Shown here piece after piece: positions 12,997-22,339 of a stretch of DNA of 64,000 bases. Source of the DNA: Fulvia fulva (Eukaryota > Ascomycota > Dothideomycetes > Mycosphaerellales > Mycosphaerellaceae); assembly GCF_020509005.1 (NCBI RefSeq), contig NC_063014.1, positions 1,054,001-1,118,000 on the forward strand, in the 5' to 3' direction. A model generated the notes under the pieces. It searched no databases. It was not told where the DNA came from and was given only the letters and a program-made list of their open reading frames with translations. A program made the translations under genes and the position numbers. Each line of letters begins with the position of its first letter. Positions within the stretch are counted from its first letter, which is position 1.

Positions 12997-13230
12997 TGTT
13001 AAGAACATATAGGCCGTAGGACAAGTATATAGGTGTAGGTATGTTATATAACTAGATCACGTGACTAGGGTTTACTAGCCTATAGGCTAGTAAACATTCG
13101 GACACCTAGTATCTACCTATACTAATACCGGCGGTACTATATATAGATACACGCTATCCTATTAGGTCCTTCTTCGTCTTTCGTATAATCCGCCGTCTTC
13201 TACTACTACGTAACTCGTACCTATTTAATA
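12997..13230 (+). repeat. copia 1 3' LTR, 234 bp
   Basis: It starts TGTTAAGAACATATAGG and ends CTATTTAATA. It holds a CACGTG E-box at 13058-13063 and a perfect 26-bp palindrome at 13070-13095 (half-site GTTTACTAGCCTA). Near-identical LTRs flank copia 2. The right neighbour starts at once with gypsy pol coding sequence (element D), so the LTR lies inside that gene. Confidence 0.9.
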
Positions 13231-14940
13231 ATATATATTGAGAATATATATAGTAGTTATAGCCTATTCGTTCCTCCGGAGTTAGAAGACAATCTAGATA
13301 AAGGTGAAATCCCGGTACGTACTCGTATTATATAGGCTTTCTACGACTATATAGTAGCCAGTTACTTAGGGGACGAGAAGACGTATAGATTAGTAGCTCG
13401 TAACTATACCTAGCTAGGTATCGTACGATTTATTAAGAGCTATATACGTGCCTACCGCGCTTACCGTACGAACAAGAACACTAATATCTAGTACCTAGGG
13501 CTATTAAGACCGCTACTAGTACTATTTAGCGCTTAGGCGGATATCTCTATTAACTTCGTAGTTCAACTACCGAAGGGAATAAGCGTAGTCGACGGACAAA
13601 CGTACGAGAACATTATAACCGTTATATACCGCCTAACTAAGGAGCGATATATTATTCCTATCACCTCGATAATAGTAGAGCATTACGTACTAGTATTCCT
13701 TAAGTACGTGTTTAGTAGATATAGGCTCCCGAAGTCTATTGTCTCGGATCGTAGTACGTAATAGGTTTCCGTATTCTAGCGTAGGATATACGCGCTACTT
13801 AGTATTAATCGAAAGCTATCTTCGTCGTTCTACCTAGAAATAGATAGACAGTCGGAGAACACGAATAAAGTAATAGAGCAAGACCTATATATCTTTATTA
13901 ACTATACCTAGGACGACTAGCTAGATTAGACTCTATTAGCTAAGTTTATAGTAAACAATATAGTGTCCGTAATAATAGGCGTCTCGCCGTTCTATACTAA
14001 TACTAGGCGTAATCTAAGGTTCTCTAAGTTCGACTTAGACTTACCTATACTACTAATACTATATAAATAGCGACTAGACGCCGAGTCCGCGGACAAGTTT
14101 ACGGCTAAGATATAAGAGATATACTAATACTTACGATAGTAGATAGCCTTAGTATAAGTAGTCTAAGCTAAGTACGTAAACTAGACGCGTATACCTATAC
14201 TACGGTACGCCGAAGGCGACGAGGTATAGGTAAGCACTAAGAACTAGACGATAGAGAGACCTTCTCGTAAGATAGATATAAAGTAGTCTAGACCGTGCGT
14301 AATTACGAAGGTACTACCGGGTAACACTTATAAAGTAGAGCTCTAACCTACTTTAAATATCGACAATCGCTTCTACTAATACCTTCTTATACTAGTTTAT
14401 CCGCCGGTTATAGGATAGATATAGCCCGTACTACTACCGATCCAAATTGTCGACGACGAATAATATAAAGCCGATCCCGCCGAACCCGATTAATAGGAAG
14501 TTAAGCAAATTCTAGACTATAAGAAGAGATAGCCGCGAGGACTAATACCGGTAGGAAGTAAGTGGCTATATTAGGAATACTTAGTAAAATTCATTAGATA
14601 TAATAAGCTATCCTATAAAGCTACGGACTAGGTTATCGAGACTACCGCCGCCTCCGTAGCCGACTTTTACTATAACTATCCGAGAGCGACTAAGCTACCT
14701 AGTTTTTAACTACCTATAGACTAGATACCGAATAAGAATGCTATAGGTATACGTATAGCGCGCTAACTAGTATAAGTAGCGATAGCTCTAATACCGGTAG
14801 AACGAGGCCTCCGAGCTTATAAGAAAGAGAGCGATACGTATAGTCTAATAGATAACAAGGTATTTACGAAGGTAATAAGAGATATAATAGATACGATAGA
14901 TATAAGAGGAGAGGAGAGTACTCCGGAGCGTACTCTAAGA
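13231..14940 (+). pseudogene. Element D pol remnant: integrase and chromodomain
   Basis: Integrase inserts the cDNA; the chromodomain is known in this clade to steer integration to heterochromatin. The frame opens with IYIENIYSSYSLFV, matching element B (IYIKNRYSGYSLFV) in the stretch before the zinc-binding part of integrase. It continues with AFYDYIVASYLGDEKTY (degenerate HHCC region, about 13330-13470). The core then reads SINFVVQLP at 13540-13570, where the first catalytic Asp has become Asn (ATT-AAC from ATT-GAC). YRLTKERY and FSRYRLPKSIVSDRS follow at about 13620-13755. A chromodomain at about 14500-14680 has SKWLY, EYLVKFIRYN and ASVADFYYNYP. Stops are frequent and the N-terminal two thirds of pol are absent. 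Confidence 0.85.
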
Positions 14941-14951
14941 GAGGGGGGTAG

Positions 14952-14970
14952 TATTACCGTACTAGCGTAC
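14952..14970 (+). repeat. Element D 3' LTR, first 19 bp (interrupted by element C)
   Basis: After the polypurine tract GAGAGGGGGGTAG the LTR starts TATTACCGTACTAG and is cut after CGTAC by the insertion of element C. The last five bases are repeated at 38686-38690, immediately followed by the rest of the LTR. Confidence 0.7.
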
Positions 14971-15163
14971 TATTACGGGTAGTAATCTATAAGACGATAG
15001 TATAGGGTTACCGTAAAATAAGCGTTGTTTAGTAAGGCTACGAAAGAGAAGCGCGAAGCGCGCGAGATATATAAGGAAGCGCTAAGGCGCTAGTACGCGG
15101 GGATACGGGTTCCCCGCGGGGAAGAGCCGCGGCGCGACGTTACGGTAGTAGTAAACCGTAATA
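14971..15163 (-). repeat. Element C 3' LTR, 193 bp
   Basis: On the plus strand it runs from TATTACGGGTAG to AAACCGTAATA. It contains a TATA-like ATATATAAGG and a GC-rich block with the 14-bp perfect palindrome TTCCCCGCGGGGAA at 15110-15123. About six transitions separate it from the partner LTR at 38493-38685. Orientation comes from the adjoining polypurine tract and minus-strand pol. Confidence 0.9.
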
Positions 15164-15178
15164 GTACCCCCTACCTTT
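15164..15178 (-). promoter_or_regulatory. Element C polypurine tract
   Basis: Read on the minus strand it is AAAGGTAGGGGGTAC, immediately before the 3' LTR. This is the expected plus-strand DNA primer site. Elements B, D, E and F carry similar G-rich tracts at the same place. Confidence 0.75.
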
Positions 15179-15179
15179 A

Positions 15180-18100
15180 GATCGCTATTCGTCCTCGGAC
15201 GGCTCTATCTCTATAGTAGTATATCTACGAAGACTATATTATCCTCTAGTCTACCTTATTTAGCTTAAGTATCCTCTAAACCCTTAATATCCTCCTTACT
15301 ATCGATTACTATATCCGTCGGGCGGCTAAGCTAGTACGGCTATATAGAGGCTTATAGTATATAGCGACATCCTTGTTCTAACGATTATTATAGAGACTTC
15401 TATCCGTTATTATCCTTATAGAAGTAGGCATACGCGGTTCTATAGTAGCCCTAGCGTATTAAGTATCCGAGCCTATATCTATAGCGTTCGTTTCTATAGA
15501 GCTTTATAGGTTAACTATAGGCGTATCGACGGCGGCTATAGGATAAAACTCTTTCGTCTCGTATTAAGTCTTGTCGAGCGGCGTAACGTCCTTACTTATA
15601 GCTTAGACGCCGTTACGGGCGTATTAGTTTACGGTATAACTACCGGTATAGACGTACTCGCGTTCTCCGTAGGTACCTAGCTAGACTTAGTATAAGATCG
15701 TAGTATACTAGTAACCCGGTCCTTATTAGGTACCTAGTCGTACGGCGACTTAAATTAGGCGGGTATAGACTTCGTTAGAAAGTTGTAGTAGAAGTCTATA
15801 ATAGAGGCGGCTACTCCTACTAATACTTCTAGTAGCTCCTAGCTCGGCCCGCGGTATCCTTTCTCTTTTACTAGGTACTTATACTCGTCTTACTTCGGTA
15901 GTAAGTATTTTAGTAGTCTTCCCTTTAGCTTGAAATATTTCCTATCGAGTATGTCCTCTACGAAGTACTCTTTAGATGTTTCGCCGTCGTCGTCGCGGGT
16001 AATCTCGATTAGAGGCGGCGGTACTAGGATCTGTCTAGGTCCGGGGTTATTAGTAGCTAGTTATAGGAGCGAGGCGTAGAAAGTGTTATAGAGATTGCCT
16101 AACTAATTAGGTATTATAACGCGGTAAGCATTTTAATACGGGAGTACTACGGTAATCTCGTACGGCCCTACGTTCTTAATATCGAGCTTCTTAGACGGGC
16201 GTGTTGTTGACTAGTTAGTAGTATTAATATAAACTTCGTCGCCGATATTATAATTCGGAGGTAGCTAACGATATACGTTTATAAAATCTACTTATAACGC
16301 TTAGGCCAACACAATTTCTTGCCTTAGATATACGTATATCTAGTTTATACGCTTAGTAAACGTATTCGTATATTCTATATCGAGTCGTTACTTATAGAGT
16401 ATAAGCTTTATAGGGGTAGTTAGACTAGTATCCGTAAATTCTAGGTTACGACCGGTATTAGCGTAGAAGGGTAACACTCTAGTAGTAGCTAATATATAAT
16501 TGTTAGTAGTAAACTCGGTAAGTAGTAACTAATTAACCTAATTATCTTGCGCGTAGTTAATATAGGCCCTAAGGTAACGTTCTATAACCTTATTCGTGTT
16601 TTTAGACTATCTATCGGATTCTAGGTAAGAGGCCGTCGATAGTCGTTATTAAATACCGAGTAGGGAGCAAACTCGTCTCTAGAACGTAGACGTCTACTAG
16701 GAGCCCCGATCCGAGACGATGCTCTTAGGAATACTATAACGTACGAAGATGTAGCGGATAAAGATATATACGATATATAGGGCGTCTATCTATAGCACTA
16801 GAATTAGGTGTCTCTCCTTAGTAAGCCTGTCCGTAACTATAAGGACGTTCTTATACGTTTGTCTATCGGTTAAGCTCTTACTTACGGGCAAATCTATAAC
16901 GAAGTTAATAGCGATATTTTCCTATACTCCGAAGGGTACCGGTAATAGTATAAGGAGGCCCTAATACTACTAATTTAACGGAACCGTTATTCTATATATA
17001 ATATAATTACGGACGAATCTCTTAATTGTTTATACTATACGTAGCTAGCGGTAGTATCTACTAATTAACTCGAATGTCTTTTTACGGCCGGGATGCCTAG
17101 CCGCGGGTATATCGTAGAAACGTTTCGTAATTAGAGTACGAAGTTCTACTACGCTAGTAACTTCTAGGACAAATAAGCTATATCCTCTATAGGCGTTCTT
17201 TATATAGATTATCCTATCTTCTACTTTAGACGTACGATTATCGATCTTATATTTACGTAATAGGGGTACTTACTAGTTCTAGGATAGCTATTATATAGTA
17301 GCCTAAACGGTCTCTTTGTTATATAGAGCCTTAACTTATATAAGTAAATCCTACTATACTACCTACTACGCTACCTCCCCCTCCCGTAGCTCGCTTGAAT
17401 TGAGCTTGATATCGAGGCGAGAGGACGGTAGGATGACCTAGCTCTAATACTATAGACGTAGATCGCTTAGATCCGACGGTAGATCTTACGATCGTCTAGT
17501 AGGACTATTAGGCTTTATACTCTATATACCTAGACAATAGGTAATTTTGAATACGAACTGTACTAGGAACTATACCTAGCGTGCCTACCGTCTATTAAGT
17601 TGTTTCGTACTTATAAAGTATTCTAGGTTCTTGTGATCGGAGTAGATAATAACGGGATTGTTGTCTATATCCTTCGTATTCTCGAAATCGGTATCTATAT
17701 TATCGTCTAAGTTAACGGTGAGCTTAGGTCTCTATTCTTCGAAGGCGAGGGCGATAGCTAATAGTTCCTTATCGTAAATCTCGTAGTTATACTCCTGTAG
17801 TAACATCTTCTTAGACATATATACTACCGGTCTTTAGACGTCTCCGTATTTCTAGAAAATTACTACCGTAGTAACGAAATCTAAGGCATCTATTTCGACT
17901 ATAGTTTCTAACCCTAGTACAAAGTATACGAGTACCGTGTCCGTTAAGAATACATCTTTTAATCCTTAGAAGGCTACTTTGTACTCTATTGTCTAAACGA
18001 ATAGTATCGGCTTACTATTCTTACTAGTCTTTATAAAATTCGTAAGGGGTATATAGATCTTAGAGAAGTTCTATATAAACCTTCGATAGAAGTTTCTGAA

Positions 18101-19900
18101 CCTAAGGAATGCTTATACATCCTTTAGGTATATTAGAGTAAGCTAGTTCTTAACTACGTCGACCTTTTCTAGGTCTATACGGATACCGTCGACTCCTATA
18201 ATAATACTAAGGTACTTCGTCTCTGTTTAGTAGAACTCGTATTTGTCAATGTCTAATTATAGGCCGGCTTTACGTATACGCTATAGTACTTTACGTACGT
18301 ATTATATATGTTCCTCGAATATGTCGCTAAAGATCAGGATATTATCTAGGTATACTAAATAGAAGTCATCGAGATGCTCCCTAAGCGTATCGTTAATATA
18401 TAATTAGAATGTTCCTAGAGTATTATATAGGCCGAAAGGCATTACTATACACTCGAATTGACTATAGCGAGTACTAAACGTAGTTTTCTATTCGTAGCCC
18501 TCCGTAATAGGAATACGGTTAAAGGTAGAGATGATATCGAGTTTAGTAAAGTACTTCTTCCTATTTAGGCGGTTAAGCGTTTCTTAGAATAGCGGTATTA
18601 GGTATCTACTTTTGACTATAAGGGCGTGAAGAGCTCTATAGTCGATATAGACCCGTAGACCGCCGCCTAGTTTACGTATAATTAGTACTAGTATAGAAGC
18701 CGGGCTCGTACTTCGTTATATCGCTCTAGATTCTAGCTAATTATCGACCTACTTCTTAATTACCTTATTCTCGCGAGACGACATTACGTATAGCCTCTTA
18801 AAAGGAGGTGACTTGGTTTCGTCTTTAAGGTGTATTTTATAGTCTTTACTAGAGCGGTAAGGTAAGATCTTCGATATATCCTAACGGTTCAAATAGTCCT
18901 CGAAACCGTATAGTTCCTAGGGTAAGTAGACCTTAGTATCTTAGTCCTTATCTTTACATTTTATAAATCTGTCGAAGTCGCTATTTACTATTATTATATA
19001 TACTATTAATAGGTTTGCTAACTATACCTTCCGAAGGTTTATAGCGTAGAGCCTAGTTAGATCGAAGTCTTACCTAGTCGCTACTATTACGTAGGCTCGT
19101 AATAGATTAGCGTAGTGCTTCTGACTAGGTAGTATAATCTATATTATATAGACTTCCGCTCCTTTCTTACGAGCTAGTTTTACTACGTAGGCCGCGGAGA
19201 TGTTTACGATATCGATCTCTAGTTCTAGTTCGACAACTCGTTACTTTTGTTTCGTATATCGGTACGGTCGCTTTAACGTCTTAACGCCGTCTACTAGTAA
19301 CGGTCATCGAGTATATATACGGAAGTCATCCTGTTCGTCCTCGAACGTCGTATAGAACTATAGTTAGGGTATATAATTAGGTAACGATAGCGTAGGAGTA
19401 GTGACTTCGTCGGAGTTATTTTCTACTATCGGCGGTCGATAATTGCCTAATAGTACTAGCGTAGCTATATAGTTAATAGACTATACTATTAAGTACTTAT
19501 TAGACCTCTAGTTTGCCTTATAGGTACGGCATTTCAAATGATTCATTATTATAATGCCCTTCTCCTATTATATGTCTAGTTCGTAGTCTACGAACTAACT
19601 AGAGCCGAGCACGATGTTATACTCTAGTAATTCTACTAAATAGTAGCTAAGGATTTCGACTCAGCCGCCGATATTAAAAGGAAAGTACGTAGACTCGGTA
19701 ATAAGCTCGTTAGCGGAGCCGCTATTAGCTAGTCCTAATTAAAGAGGTTATTCCTAGAGTCGAGGAAGATTATATATACGAGCGTATATAGAATTTATGT
19801 ACTAAGAGGTAGCACTATAATTAAGGAAGGTAAGAGCTTAATTACTATCTATACTACTAGGTATTATAAGGTAAGGGGACACTCTCGGCCTTAGTACCCC
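15180..19900 (-). pseudogene. Element C pol remnant: protease, RT, RNase H, integrase, chromodomain
   Basis: The minus strand carries the full pol order. The RT active site at about 18335-18355 reads FYLVYLDNILIFSD: YLDD has become YLDN, which a TpG-to-TpA change in GAT-GAT gives. The integrase core reads NIAINFVIDLPVSK near 16890-16925 (first catalytic Asp now Asn), then VTDRLTKERH. IPKSIVSDRGS carries the second Asp (about 16710-16740). The chromodomain at about 15785-15990 reads VEDILDRKYFKLKGRLL, then KYLVKEKGYRGPS and ASIIDFYYNF. A C-terminal tail runs to the polypurine tract. Protease lies at roughly 19300-19850. Many TAG stops are present. The copy is inactive at three levels: stops, RT and integrase. 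Confidence 0.9.
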
Positions 19901-22080
19901 TTATATAATAGGCGGTATTAGAGAGCTTACTAATATACGTAAAGCGTACTCTAGTCCTTATATTACCGTATCTTACTATATTTCCTTCTTAGTATTATAT
20001 TCGTAAGTAGGACTAACAATTGTCGTACTTAAGCGTTAGTCTAGCCATTTCCCTATTACTAAGGGTTAGCCGGTGTCTATATTATAGAGCTAGTATTCGC
20101 GCGCGGCGGAGGGCGCTTATACTACCTAATAGGGCAGTCTAGCGAGTATAAGTTATAGTCTATACGGCGGTAGCGGACATAACCGCCTACTACGATAATA
20201 CTAGCCTTCTCCTTAGGCTCGAGCTTCTTAAGTTCCTTAAATTCGCGCGGTATCTAACCGTATAGCTTGAGGCCTAAACCTTAGGCTACGCCGGGCGCGG
20301 TAGGTATAGTACCGTTACTACCGCTAGTACTACGAGGTGGTCGTAGTGTAGCTAGGGTCTTTGACTTTAGGCGCTCGAACTTAGCTTCGAGCTTATAGTA
20401 CAGGTCGACCAAGTCTTCGCGGTCCTTAGTCTCTATAGGTAGTGATTAGTCTTAGCTAATAGGTCGTATAAGTTACGCTATTCGTCGTACTTAGCGATAA
20501 AGATAGAAAATGACTCGGTCTTACCCTACTATAAGACCTAGAGCTTCTAGAAGGCCTTGTCTACGACGTCCTTCTTACTATACCGATTGATAAGGAATTG
20601 GATCATCCTATCGATAGACTTAAAGGGGTTAACGTAATTGCGCTTAGTACGCTTAGAGGGTACTCGCGGATTATATAGCTAGTACGGGTACCCGTCGAGG
20701 TAGTTAAGGATATAGCGTAGTCCGTCCTCGATAGTCTAGAACTATATTACGGACAGCTTGATCTCTAGCTAATTGAGCTAACGGTCAAAGTTTATATTCT
20801 TATTATCGAACTTACTTTCTAGGTTCTTAACTGACTTGTTAGTATATATAATATTAACGGAGGGTTCGATAGTAGTGAACTAGCTAACGGCGGTATTACT
20901 AGTTACCCTAGAAGCACTACTAGGTATACCCTAGCGTTCTCGTCGTAAGGAGTTACGGCGTAGGTAACGGCGTAGTCGACTATTATCTCTACCCTTATCG
21001 TTATTAGAGTTATCTCCGTCGTTATCGCTACTACCTCTACTACCTCCTCGTCGGGTGCCTCTACCTATACGGTCCTACTAAGTAGGAGGCGTAGGTGATC
21101 GTGAAATACCGTTACGACGAGGGGAGTAGACGCGGACCTAACGACTACGGTTATTATTATTATTACCGTTAGTACCGCTAGTATCGCTAGTACCGTTTGT
21201 GTCCTTAGCTACTAGCTAAGCCTTCAGCTCTACTACCTCCTTATTTAGAGCCTAATTACGCTTAGATAGGGCTCTAATGTCCTTAGGTAATATGCCTACC
21301 TACGACTCCTCGACCTATCTAAAGAGCGTATCGTTATTCTATCGGAGGCGCTAATTAGCTTCCTTAAGGTCTTATATCTAACTCTTATACTTCTAGTATT
21401 TATTAAAGTAGAATATGAAGAGGCCCTTAACATCCTTATCCTTTTCGAGTTAACTAAGACTCTCGGATACGATATTACGTTCCTTCTTTATATCGGCGTA
21501 CTTACGCTATATAAACTTATTAGCCTTCTTTAGGACTTCGACCTAGTTAAAAAGTGTGATAAAGTCTAACTATATCTAGCGAACGAGGTGAAATATAATC
21601 TCCGGGTATACTATAGTACGAGTCGCGAACTCGGCTAGGCTCTTAATAGTAGTATACTCTAAGAGGATTGCCTACTCCTTAGATTAGCGTATATTATTAG
21701 TTTTACTATCTTATATAGATATATTATCTCTTAACTCTATAATCTTATATACCTTAATTCCTCCTTCTTCTAAGATCTATTCTTCGTCGAGGAACTATAC
21801 GAAGTTAATAGGGTCGGAGGTTAAGGTAAACTACTATTCTTTAGATAGTAGGTCCTTCTCGATCTCTTATTATTCGGCGGCGAATACGTTCGAGTCGTCG
21901 TCGGAAGGGAAGGTACCTAGGGCGGTATCGATACTTAGGTTATCGAGTATCTACGTTTTAGTAGATACGGTTAGGAAAAGCTTAGCGCGTATAAGCAACT
22001 AACGCTTATACTTACTAAGATCTAGATAAAGAGGTTACTTAGGTAAGAGTACCCCGTTAGTAGTACTACCGGGTATAGCT
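19901..22080 (-). pseudogene. Element C gag remnant
   Basis: This is the minus-strand Gag frame, capsid then nucleocapsid. It has an acidic N-terminal part at about 21750-22050, a long charged helical or coiled-coil region at about 21200-21700, and a Ser/Asn/Arg-rich spacer at about 20900-21200 built from short repeated codons. A capsid-like region follows at about 20400-20850. A zinc-knuckle-like segment near 20155-20215 reads GGYVRYRRIDYNLY, with Tyr where Cys and His are expected. The start codon is uncertain. Beyond 22080 the leader is cut by the LTR of element B and resumes at 38250. Confidence 0.7.
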
Positions 22081-22115
22081 ATGTTATGCTATTATATAGT
22101 AGAGAAGACTGCTCT

Positions 22116-22120
22116 CTTAG
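22116..22120. repeat. Target-site duplication CTTAG, left of element B
   Basis: The CTTAG directly before the 5' LTR of B is repeated directly after its 3' LTR at 38245-38249, as expected for a 5-bp gypsy duplication in the leader of element C. The same five letters also follow the 5' LTR, so weight rests on the outer pair together with the matched LTR lengths. Confidence 0.75.
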
Positions 22121-22278
22121 TATTACGGCCCTAGGCCTAGTAAATAGTCAGCTAGTATATAGGTCACGTGACCGCGCGTTACTAGCGCGCCTCGGCTATA
22201 TATAACCTCGGCGTACCTCGTACTCCTCTTTCCTACGTACCTAGCTACTTTGTATTTTTATAATTATAAACCGTTATA
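22121..22278 (+). repeat. Element B 5' LTR, 158 bp
   Basis: It runs from TATTACGGCCCTAGG to AACCGTTATA. A perfect 12-bp palindrome GGTCACGTGACC with a central CACGTG lies at 22162-22173, and a TATA box (CTATATATAACC) at about 22196-22208. The partner LTR at 38087 has the palindrome mutated to GGTTACATAACC. Confidence 0.9.
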
Positions 22279-22339
22279 CTTAGCTAGGTCTCTATATCCG
22301 TAGAAGAGCTACGACGGGATCTATAAGAGCGTAGATTAT

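Larger units (their letters stand above)
7712..13230 (+). mobile_element. Ty1/copia element, copia 1 (full length, chimeric LTRs)
   Basis: This is a 5.5-kb copia-type element with Gag, protease, integrase, RT and RNase H in that order, bounded by LTRs of 218 and 234 bp. It belongs to the same family as the minus-strand copy at 57084-62617. The two LTRs match over their 3' half but the 5' LTR differs strongly over roughly its positions 45-115. The flanking five bases (GGACG left, ATATA right) do not match, so there is no target-site duplication. The ends probably come from different insertions joined by recombination. Fewer RIP stops are present than in neighbouring gypsy elements. Confidence 0.9.
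13231..14970 (+). mobile_element. Ty3/gypsy element D, integrase/chromodomain half
   Basis: This is the plus-strand 3' half of a chromodomain gypsy element, starting mid-pol directly after the copia 1 LTR and ending with a polypurine tract (14940-14951) and the first 19 bp of its 3' LTR. Element C has inserted within that LTR, with CGTAC duplicated at 14966-14970 and 38686-38690; the LTR continues at 38691. The gag, protease, RT and RNase H parts are missing to the left, where copia 1 and the oppositely oriented element A lie. Confidence 0.85.

Noticed and set aside
7712..13250. A 15-bp direct repeat TATTGAGAATATATA at both borders of copia 1 (7712-7726 and 13236-13250), at first read as a long target duplication.
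   Set aside because: The left copy is the RIP-altered start of the copia LTR (TGTTGAGAACATA in copia 2). The right copy is pol coding sequence of D (YIENIY, aligned to YIKNRY in B). The match is a coincidence, and the true flanking five bases do not agree.
14971..15163. Treating the LTR at 14971-15163 as the 3' LTR of element D.
   Set aside because: D has its own LTR start (TATTACCG at 14952). The 193-bp LTR pairs in length and in flanking CGTAC with 38493-38685, so it belongs to C.
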